Source: DATLED01 sp963750255 | GTDB taxonomy: Bacteria > Actinomycetota > Acidimicrobiia > Acidimicrobiales > CADCTF01 | Length of the DNA stretch: 64,000 nucleotides | Direction of reading: 5' to 3' | NCBI GenBank assembly: GCA_963750255.1 | Contig: CAVVPZ010000009.1 | Location: 248,001-312,000 of the forward strand | Shown here: positions 28,299-35,218 of the stretch, one piece after another | How positions within the stretch are numbered: the first letter of the stretch is position 1 | How the letters are laid out: every line of letters begins with the position of its first letter | Notes under the pieces: model-generated | The model's input: the letters and a program-made list of their open reading frames with translations, nothing else | Databases searched by the model: none | Told to the model about the DNA's origin: nothing | Made by a program: the position numbers and the translations under genes

Positions 28299-29265
28299 CG
28301 CTGCGGTCGCCGCCATCGCGGCGGCGCCCGCGCTCGCGCTCGCGTGCCATGTCGGGCCCGACGGCGACGCCCTCGGCTCGATGCTCGCCCTGCATCACTT
28401 GGCCCGATCGCAGGGCGTGGCCTCGGTGGCGTCGTGGTCCGAGCCCTTCGAATACGGCCCCCACTACCGCTTCCTCCCCGGCCTCGACCTGACCACCCCG
28501 CCGGCATCGTTCCCCGAGTCGCCCGACGTGATGGTCACCTTCGACTGCGGCTCGGTGCAGCGCCTCGGCGACCTCGCCTGGCCGGCCAAGGCCGCTCGCA
28601 CGCTCGTCGTCCTCGACCATCACGTGTCCAACGACCGCTACGGCTCGATCAACGTCGTCGACGTCGACGCCGCCGCCACCGCCGTGGTCGTGCGCGAACT
28701 CGCCCGCCGACTCGGCTGGCCGCTCACCCGCGACGCCGCCCTCTGTCTCTATACGGGGCTCGTCACCGATACCGGACGGTTCCAGTACGACAACACGACC
28801 CCCGAGGTGTTCGAGCTCGCTCGCGAACTGTCGACGTTCGACCTGCCCATCGCCGACGTCACTCGTCAGCTCTTCGAGGAGCACCGATTCCGCTACCTCC
28901 AGATGGTCGGTGCCTGTCTGGCCCGAGCCGAGCTCGACGCCGAGCTTCGGTTCGTGGCGACGTGGGTGACCAACTTCGACCTCGACGGGTTCGGGGTCGG
29001 TATCGACGAGACCGAGGGCCTGATCGACCTCGTCCGCCGCACGTCTGAGGCCGACGTCGCCTGCGTGTGCAAGGAGACGCCCGAAGGCGTCCGCGTGTCA
29101 CTCCGTTCGGTGACCGACATCGATGTCGCCTCGATCGCAGCCCGTTTCGGCGGGGGCGGCCACCGCTACGCGGCGGGATTCGTTGCGTCCGAACCGGTGG
29201 CTGCCGTGCTCGACGACATCAAGGCTGCCCTTCGGGAGCAGCGCTCGCACCTCCAGGGCGGATGA
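28270..29265 (+). CDS. nrnA: DHH-family phosphoesterase (NrnA-like oligoribonuclease / pAp phosphatase)
   Basis: Degrades short oligonucleotides, and in some species dephosphorylates pAp; its place after rbfA is typical. 331 residues from ATG 28270. Metal motifs HVGPDGDALGS (27-37) and DHHVSND (116-122), CLYTGLVTDTGRF, and the DHHA1 part with FGGGGHRYAAGF. ATG 28228 would add 14 residues made of the rbfA repeat (KVPKVRVPKVRV), so 28270 (29-bp overlap with rbfA, GAAGGTGAGGG upstream) is preferred. The gene ends overlapping the truB ATG. Confidence 0.9.
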   Translation: MRPGTSEDLDAAVAAIAAAPALALACHVGPDGDALGSMLALHHLARSQGVASVASWSEPFEYGPHYRFLPGLDLTTPPASFPESPDVMVTFDCGSVQRLGDLAWPAKAARTLVVLDHHVSNDRYGSINVVDVDAAATAVVVRELARRLGWPLTRDAALCLYTGLVTDTGRFQYDNTTPEVFELARELSTFDLPIADVTRQLFEEHRFRYLQMVGACLARAELDAELRFVATWVTNFDLDGFGVGIDETEGLIDLVRRTSEADVACVCKETPEGVRVSLRSVTDIDVASIAARFGGGGHRYAAGFVASEPVAAVLDDIKAALREQRSHLQGG

Positions 29266-30100
29266 TCGACGGGCTGGTCGTCGTCGACAAAGAGCCCGGG
29301 TGGACGTCGCATGACGTCGTGGCCAAGTTCCGCGGCCGCTTCGGCCAGAAGCGGGTGGGGCACTCGGGCACGCTCGATCCCGACGCCACCGGCGTCTTGC
29401 TCGTCGGCCTCGGTCGTGTCACCCGCCTGCTCCGGTACCTCACCGATCTGCCCAAGACCTACACGGGCGAGGTGGTGCTCGGCACTTCCACCACCACCCT
29501 CGATGCGTCGGGTGAGATCACGGGTCAATGGAATATGGGTGGCGTCGACCTCGGTGCCGTCCGCGCGGCGGCGGCGTCGTTGACCGGTCAGATCCTGCAG
29601 GTGCCGCCGATGGTCTCGGCGGTCAAGGTCGGCGGCAAACGACTGCACGAGTTGGCCCGGGCCGGGGTCGAGATCGAGCGTGAGCCTCGGCCGGTCACAG
29701 TGCACCGATTCGACGTCGACACCACGAGCGAACCGGGCGTGTTCGGCGTCGAGGTCGAGTGCTCGTCGGGCACCTACATCCGCACCCTGGCCGCCGACCT
29801 GGGGACTGCGCTCGGGGGTGGAGCGCACCTCCGCAACTTGCGGCGGACGGCCATCGGCTCGTTCGCCGTTGTCGCCGCCAAGCCACTGATGGCGCTGAGC
29901 GACGACGACGTGATCTCGGCCGCCGAGGCCCTCCGCGACTATCCCTTCGTCGAGATCGGCGCCGACGACCTCGTGCGGGTCGGCCACGGCCGCCCCTTGG
30001 ATGGGTTCCGGCCGGCACGGTCGGGGTGCGCAGCGCAGCCGGCGATCTGGTGGCGGTCTATGACGACGGCCGGCCCGCCGTGGTCCTCGCCCCGGCCTGA
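29262..30100 (+). CDS. truB: tRNA pseudouridine(55) synthase (3' end frameshifted)
   Basis: Makes pseudouridine-55 in the T-loop of tRNAs. The catalytic motif GHSGTLDPDATG carries Asp39; TKTY-type region reads DLPKTYTGEVVLG; PPMVSAVKVGGKRLHELARAG and CSSGTYIRTLAADLG follow. After VGHGRPL (about 30000) the family C-terminal domain (GWVPAGTVGVRSAAGDLVAV, ending VVLAPA) lies in another frame and stops at 30098-30100, so a base is missing near 29998-30004. About 279 residues corrected. ATG overlaps the stop of the DHH gene. Confidence 0.92.
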
Positions 30101-30130
30101 CGTCTCCGCAGGAGAGCGAGGCGGCCCCAC

Positions 30131-30136
30131 TAGCCT
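30131..30136 (+). promoter_or_regulatory. -10 box of leaderless ribF promoter
   Basis: TAGCCT is followed by 8 nt and then the ribF ATG (30145). No ribosome-binding sequence is present. Confidence 0.5.
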
Positions 30137-30144
30137 CGTCGCCG

Positions 30145-31083
30145 ATGGAGGTCATCACCGATCCGGCGTCGTGCCCGCACCCGCCGGCGGGCACCGTGGT
30201 CACCATCGGCGTGTACGACGGTGTCCACCTCGGCCACCGTGCGCTCATCGGGCGCGTCGGGGCCATGGCTGGCGAGCTCGGGGCGGCCAGCGCGGTGGTG
30301 ACGTTCGACCGGCACCCGGCCACCGTCGTGCGGCCGGAGTCGGCGCCGCTGCTCCTCACCGACCTCGACCAACGCCTCGAACTCCTCGAAAGCACCGGCG
30401 TCGACTACACGCTGGTGATCCGCTTCGACGCCGACCGTGCCGCCGAGTCGGCCGAGGACTTCGTGCGCGAGGTCCTCGTGGGTTGTCTCAACGCTCGCGC
30501 CGTGGTCGTCGGCCACGACTTCCACTTCGGCCGCGACAGGGGCGGCAACGTACCGATGCTCCAGAAGCTCGGGGCCGAGCTCGGCTTCGATGTCCTGGGC
30601 ATCAACCTCGTCGCCGATGTCGACGACAGCGAGGTCGTCAGCTCCACCCGCATCCGCGGCCTGCTGGCCGAAGGCGACGTGGCCGGCGCCGCTCGACTCC
30701 TCGGTCGACCACATGAGGTGCGCGGCGTCGTCCAACACGGCGATGCCCGCGGGCGCGACCTCGGGTTCCCCACCGCCAACGTCGCCGTTCCCGCCGACAT
30801 CCTCCTGCCGGCCGACGGGATCTACGCCGGCTGGTACGAGCGGCCCGACGGCGCCGTCCACCCGACGGCCCTCTCACTCGGACGGCGCCCCACCTTCTAC
30901 GCCGCCGCCGAACTCAGTCTCCTGGAGTGCTACCTCCTCGACTTCGAGGGTGACCTCTACGACGAGCCGGCCAAGGTCCGCTTCGTCGCCCGCCTCCGGG
31001 GCGAGGCCAAATTCGACTCGGTCGACGCGCTCGTCGACCAGATGTCCCGCGACGTCGACGAGGCCCGCTCGCTCCTCGCCTAA
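30145..31083 (+). CDS. ribF: Bifunctional riboflavin kinase / FAD synthetase
   Basis: Converts riboflavin to FMN and FAD. 312 residues. Adenylyltransferase half with TIGVYDGVHLGHRALIGRV, VVVGHDFHFGRDRGGNV and SSTRIRGLLAEGDV; kinase half with GRDLGFPTANVAVPADILLPADGIYAGW (Pro-Thr-Ala-Asn signature) and the terminal ECYLLDFEGDLYDEPAKVRFVARLRGE. It follows truB, as in most actinobacteria. The flavin supplied is needed by several flavoenzymes in the window. Confidence 0.96.
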   Translation: MEVITDPASCPHPPAGTVVTIGVYDGVHLGHRALIGRVGAMAGELGAASAVVTFDRHPATVVRPESAPLLLTDLDQRLELLESTGVDYTLVIRFDADRAAESAEDFVREVLVGCLNARAVVVGHDFHFGRDRGGNVPMLQKLGAELGFDVLGINLVADVDDSEVVSSTRIRGLLAEGDVAGAARLLGRPHEVRGVVQHGDARGRDLGFPTANVAVPADILLPADGIYAGWYERPDGAVHPTALSLGRRPTFYAAAELSLLECYLLDFEGDLYDEPAKVRFVARLRGEAKFDSVDALVDQMSRDVDEARSLLA

Positions 31084-31088
31084 TCGAG

Positions 31089-31162
31089 CGTTGCGGTGGC
31101 CCTTGGGGCCGCCATTTCGACCACAACAACGCGTTCGAACGACCGGAGCGGCCACATCAACG
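31089..31162. repeat. 74-bp palindromic element, copy A
   Basis: Arms CGTTGCGGTGGCC and GGCCACATCAACG (11 of 13 positions complementary) flank a 48-nt centre. The right half ACGACCGGAGC plus arm matches copy B at 22 of 24 positions. It lies in the ribF / NuoF-like gap, and its final G opens a GGGGTGGGG run. Confidence 0.75.
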
Positions 31163-31198
31163 GGGTGGGGTTCCGCCGTTCGGGGAAGGACGACAGGC

Positions 31199-32651
31199 AT
31201 GGCTCGCGTCCAACGTGTTCTCGATCTGGTGCCCGTCGACGGTCTCACGGGGTATCTGGATGTCGGCGGCGGCAAGGCCCTCGAATTGGCGGCGGCGGCG
31301 CCCCCCTTGGGCGTGATCGAGGCGATCGAGGCGTCAGGTCTGCGGGGACGGGGCGGCGGTGGCTTCCCCACGGGGACCAAGTGGCGCACCGTGGCCGAGA
31401 ACGCCAGCGACGTCAACCCGACGACGGTCGTGGTGAACGCGGCCGAGGGCGAACCCGGCACGTACAAGGACCGCGCCATCCTGGCTGCCAACCCCTACCG
31501 GGTCCTCGAAGGCGCACTGGTTGCGGCCAAGGTCGTGGGCGCCGACCGGGTTGTGGTCGCCATCAAGGCGAGCGAGACCGCCATCCACGACCGACTGCTC
31601 CGCGCTGTGGCGGAGGTCGAGTCGGCCGGGTGGACTGAGGGGGTCGAAGTCGTCGTCGCCACCGGTCCCGAGGAGTACTTGTACGGGGAGGAGACGGCGC
31701 TGCTCGAGGTGCTCGACGGACGCGCCCCGTTCCCGCGTCTGTCCCCGCCGTACCGACGCGGCGTCGACGAGCCCCTCGGTTCGGACGGCACCGCCGCCGG
31801 CGCCGAGTTGGCCTCATCCGCCGGGGCGACCGAAGCCGCGCCCACCCTCGTCAACAACGTCGAGACCTACGCCAACGTGCCCGGCATCGTCGTCGAGGGA
31901 CCGGAGTGGTTTCGGTCGGTGGGCACCGAGGGCTCGCCCGGCACGATCGTGTGCACGGTGTCGGGCGACTGTCCCACCGAGGGCGTGGCCGAGTACGCCA
32001 TGGGCACGCCGCTGTCGGAGGTGCTGGCCGACTTGGGCGGCATGGGTGACCCCGCAACCGAGGTCGGCTTCGTCCTGTCGGGCGTGAGCAACCCATTGTT
32101 CCCGGTCGATCGCATCCACACGCCGCTCGACTACGAGGCGATGGCCGAAGCCGGTGGCGGACTCGGCACCGGCGGCTTCCTGGTCTTCGGACCAGACCGC
32201 GACCCGGTGGCGGTGACGGCGGGCGTTTCGCGCTTCCTCGGCGTCGAATCGTGCGGACAGTGCACGCCGTGCAAACAAGACGGCCTCGCGCTGTCCGTCC
32301 TCTTGGAGGGATTGAGAGCCGGCGCCCCCGAGCCCGATGCCGCCGTGAAGATCGCCGACCGTGCGCGTTCCGTGTCGGTCGAGGCGCGGCTGCTTTCTGG
32401 CCACCCAGCACGAGACGGTGGTCACCAGCCTGCTCGAACGGTTCCCGGCATCGGTGAGGGCCGAGGCCGCTCCGAACCCGAGCCCAGAACGTCCGCCCGC
32501 CGTCCTCATTGCCGCCATCAAGCACTTCGACGGGAAGCGCTTCATCCTCGACGAACGCCACGCCGACAAACAGCCCGACTGGACCTTCGACGCCGAAGAC
32601 TCCGGTCAGGCACCGGCCGACCGCATCGACCAACTCGCCCACGAATCCTGA
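31199..32651 (+). CDS. Orphan NuoF-like NADH-binding flavoprotein (frameshifted)
   Basis: Resembles the F subunit of complex I and of NAD-linked hydrogenases or formate dehydrogenases. GLRGRGGGGFPTGTKWR binds FMN, NAAEGEPGTYKDRAIL and EEYLYGEETALLEVLDG the nucleotide, an SLBB-like segment follows, then ESCGQCTPCKQD with three cysteines of a [4Fe-4S] site; the fourth is the Cys of ARCFLATQHETVV. An extra C near 32391 breaks the frame just before it. About 483 residues; the last 75 residues are not standard NuoF. GGGGAAGGA is the ribosome site. No nuoE or nuoG lies nearby, so the redox partner is unknown. Confidence 0.8.
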
Positions 32652-32725
32652 CGTTGATGTGGCCGAAACGGTCGCTGAAATCGGGCAATTCGCCCGATTT
32701 CACGACCGGAAGGGCCACATCAACG
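32652..32725. repeat. 74-bp palindromic element, copy B, between convergent genes
   Basis: Perfect 13-bp arms CGTTGATGTGGCC / GGCCACATCAACG, a 4x4 internal loop, CGGTCG/CGACCG, one bulged base, then an 11-bp perfect inner stem TGAAATCGGGC/GCCCGATTTCA around AATTC. It fills the gap between two converging stop codons and may act as a bidirectional terminator. Confidence 0.9.
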
Positions 32726-32734
32726 AGAGCTGGG

Positions 32735-33148
32735 TCAGTCGTCGGGGGGTCGGCGGGAGCGCTTGAGGTCGGCCCGGCGCTTCTTCGTCTCGAGCCGGCG
32801 GAGCTTGGCGCCCCGGGTGGGCGCCGTGGGGCGTCGGGTGCGTTCGACCCGGAGGGCCTCGGCCAGCTTGGCCCGTAGGCGATCGAGCGCCAGTTCGCGA
32901 TTGCGGAGTTGGGACCGCTCGTCGTTGGCCACCACCCGCACGACCGGGCCGAAGCGTTCGAGGAGGCGGGCGCGGTGAACCTCGAGCAACGAGGGTGAGG
33001 AGGAGACGTCGAATCGGACTTCGGCCCGCGTATTCGACCGGTTGGCGTGCTGACCGCCCGGGCCGCCGCTGGCCGTGAATCGCCATTCGAGCTCGGCGAG
33101 TGGGATCACGCACGAGCGGGAGATCCGAAGTTCGCCGTCATCGTCCAC
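32735..33148 (-). CDS. arfB: Alternative ribosome-rescue factor ArfB-like peptidyl-tRNA hydrolase
   Basis: Stop-codon-independent release factor that frees stalled ribosomes. 137 residues: ISRSCVIPLAELEWRFTASGGPGGQ (GGQ at 31-33), HANRSNTRAEVRFDV, and a basic C-terminal tail (RRLETKKRRADLKRSRR) that in ArfB enters the empty mRNA channel. Length and tail fit ArfB rather than full release factors. GTG 33148 is chosen because a TACCGT box ends 7 nt upstream; it shares this box, read on the other strand, with the divergent gene at 33173. Confidence 0.9.
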   Translation of the reverse strand: MDDDGELRISRSCVIPLAELEWRFTASGGPGGQHANRSNTRAEVRFDVSSSPSLLEVHRARLLERFGPVVRVVANDERSQLRNRELALDRLRAKLAEALRVERTRRPTAPTRGAKLRRLETKKRRADLKRSRRPPDD

Positions 33149-33155
33149 GCCGAAG

Positions 33156-33165
33156 ACGGTACCGT
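33156..33165. promoter_or_regulatory. Symmetric bidirectional leaderless promoter (ACGGTACCGT)
   Basis: A 10-bp perfect palindrome contains TACCGT on both strands. On the plus strand it ends 7 nt before ATG 33173; on the minus strand it ends 7 nt before GTG 33148. Neither gene has a ribosome-binding sequence. Confidence 0.6.
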
Positions 33166-33172
33166 CGGCCCG

Positions 33173-34709
33173 ATGGACTGGCGGGTGCCTGAGGTCGAAG
33201 CCGACCCCGGTCGGACGTGGCGAAGGGGGTGGGGTGGCCCGTCGCCCCGGCTCGAGCAGGACTGGTTGGCCCGCTACAGCGAGAGCGCGATCGCCTGTTT
33301 CGACGAGATTGCGGCCTACACCTGCAACCTCGACGCCATCGTGTTCGTCAACGGCTACCACTACGAACGGGTCCCCGACGTCGCCCACGATGAGGCGCAA
33401 CGCCGCCGTGACGCCTATGCGGCGAAGGGTCGAGCGGCGGTCGAGGAGGGCACCGACCTCTGGGTTCGCGACATCGAGCCCGAGGTGCAATCCCTGCTCA
33501 CGTCGGTGCGCCGCCGACGCCCGCGTACCGAGCGGCTTCCCGGCCTCGTGTCCCACGTCGAGTACGCGCTCGATGTCGCCGGCCACGTCATGGGCGACCT
33601 CCACTGGAAGCTGGCCTTCGGGATCCCGGGGGAGTGGTCAACCGACTACCCGACGCTGACCGGCGGTACGGCCAACGAGGCGACGGCCTTCCTCCAAGGC
33701 CTCGACCACGCCACTTCCCGCCTTCTCAAGCGCCTGCGCCACCTCGCCCGCCTCCAACGCGATGGCGACCCCGCGTTCGACGACGAGTTCGCCGGCCTCC
33801 TCGCCCGCTTCGGCACCCGGACGGGCCGCGGCTACGGATCGGCGTCGGGGTTCCGCGACGTCACGTGGGCGATCGACCCGTCGGTGGTCCGTGACCTGAT
33901 TGCCGTATACGCCCGAGCCGACCTGGACCGCCTCGACGAGCGAGAGCTGGCGTCGGAAGCGGCACGACGACGCGTCGAACGGCGCTTGCGGCGCGACTTC
34001 GCCACGACGGAGAAGTGGCCGGCGCTCTGCGCGAGCGCATCGGGCCGCCATCGCTCGGGTCAAGGCGATGGAGAACCACAACCACCTGATGGAACAGGAG
34101 ACCGAGGGTCTGCTGCGCCATGCGGTCCATCGCCTCGGCGTGGCGTTCGTCGCGGCCGGGTTGATGGCCGCGCCCGACGACGTGTTCCATCTCCACCTCG
34201 ACGAACTGCGCGACATCGCCCGCCGCCCCCGCGACGTCCACGACCTCGTGGCCGAGCGGGCCGCCGAACTCGCCGAACAGGCAGGATTCGAGGCGCCGCC
34301 GTACCTGGGCACCGTCCCAGCGGTACCGCCCCGCACCGGGATCGCTCCCGATGCCCCGCCGATCGCCGAGTCGGCGGCGACAGAACTCCGAGGCACGGCG
34401 GCATCGCCCGGCGTGGCCCTGGGCCGCGCCGTGGTAGCTCCCGACACGGCCGGGTTCCCCGACGTCGAGCCCGGTGACATCCTCGTGGCCCGCGACGCCG
34501 GGCCGGCCTGGACTCCCGTGTTCGCCCTCCTGGGTGGCCTCGTGCTCGATGAAGGCTGGACGATCCAGCACGCGGCCATCGTCTGTCGAGAGCTCGGGAT
34601 ACCCTGCGTGCTGTCGACGGGGTCGGCCACCACCACCATCGAGTCGGGCTCCGAGGTCACCGTCGACGGTGACCTGGGCGTGGTACGGATGTCGCGAGTC
34701 GCTCCCTGA
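33173..34709 (+). CDS. PEP-utilizing-enzyme mobile (phosphohistidine) domain protein, frameshifted
   Basis: About 511 residues. A mainly helical N-terminal part (residues 1-400), similar in style to the region preceding the swivelling domain in PEP synthase-like rifampin phosphotransferases, precedes a C-terminal mobile domain: GTAASPGVALGRAVV, DILVARDAGPAWTPVFALLGGLVLDEG, AAIVCRELGIPCVLSTG. In typical members the sequence is GG-x-xSHAAIVARE; here it reads WTIQHAAIVCRE, keeping the phosphorylatable His. No ATP-grasp domain is present. Near 34015-34050 the frame moves twice (FATTEKW, then LRERI, then AAIARVKAMENHNHLMEQE). Function unknown. Confidence 0.7.
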
Positions 34710-34731
34710 ACGGTCGGCTGCTACCCTGATG

Positions 34732-34737
34732 CCCGGC
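34732..34737 (+). promoter_or_regulatory. Candidate -10 box for rpsO
   Basis: TACCCT lies about 52 nt before the rpsO ATG, giving a short leader of about 45 nt with CCCGAGG as ribosome site. Confidence 0.35.
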
Positions 34738-34789
34738 GACGGCAGTGTGCCGTCCCCGCCTACCTGCGATGTTCCCGAGGTACCACTGC

Positions 34790-35047
34790 ATGCCCGACAA
34801 GTCAGCGACGATCTCCGAGTACCGGACACATGAGACCGATACCGGATCGCCCGAGGTGCAGATCGCGCTCCTCACCGAGCGCATCAACCGCCTCAACGAG
34901 CATCTGAAGGTGCACAAGCACGATTTCCACACCCAGCGGGGGTTGTTGAAGCTGGTGGGTCAGCGCAAGCGACTCCAGGCCTACCTCCGCAAGACGGACA
35001 TCGAGCGACTGCGGGAGATCAACGCCCGCCTCGGCCTTCGCCGCTAG
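34790..35047 (+). CDS. rpsO: 30S ribosomal protein S15
   Basis: Small-subunit protein binding 16S rRNA helices 20-22. 85 residues: EYRTHETDTGSPEVQIALLTERI, HLKVHKHDFHTQRGLL and LVGQRKRLQAYLRKTDIERL. ATG 34790 is chosen over the longer frame from 34745 because family members start close to this point. It is followed by a hairpin and then pnp, as in most bacteria. Confidence 0.96.
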   Translation: MPDKSATISEYRTHETDTGSPEVQIALLTERINRLNEHLKVHKHDFHTQRGLLKLVGQRKRLQAYLRKTDIERLREINARLGLRR

Positions 35048-35057
35048 GTTCCACCAT

Positions 35058-35079
35058 CGACCGCCCGGGTGGGCGGTCG
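35058..35079 (+). terminator. Hairpin between rpsO and pnp
   Basis: CGACCGCCC and GGGCGGTCG pair perfectly across a GGGT loop 10 bp after the rpsO stop. It may be a partial terminator or an RNase III-type processing site; there is no T-tract. Confidence 0.6.
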
Positions 35080-35096
35080 TTGCACATCATCAGACT

Positions 35097-35199
35097 GCGG
35101 CGATGCTGCGGTCAGCTGCCAGTGGCGGCCTCCTCGGTCCCCGAACGTCCGGCGTTCGAGATCGGGTGGATCACCACTGGGAACTGGCCACATCGCCGC
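35097..35199 (+). ncRNA. Structured pnp leader, resembling the actino-pnp motif
   Basis: Two nested complementary pairs, GCGGCGATG (35097-35105) with CATCGCCGC (35191-35199) and CCAGTGG (35119-35125) with CCACTGG (35174-35180), enclose a GC-rich centre. Position directly upstream of pnp fits the actino-pnp leader RNA known in Actinobacteria, thought to mediate autoregulation. The assignment rests on position and pairing, not on a covariance-model match. Confidence 0.55.
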
Positions 35200-35218
35200 T
35201 CCAATCAAAGGAGTGAGC

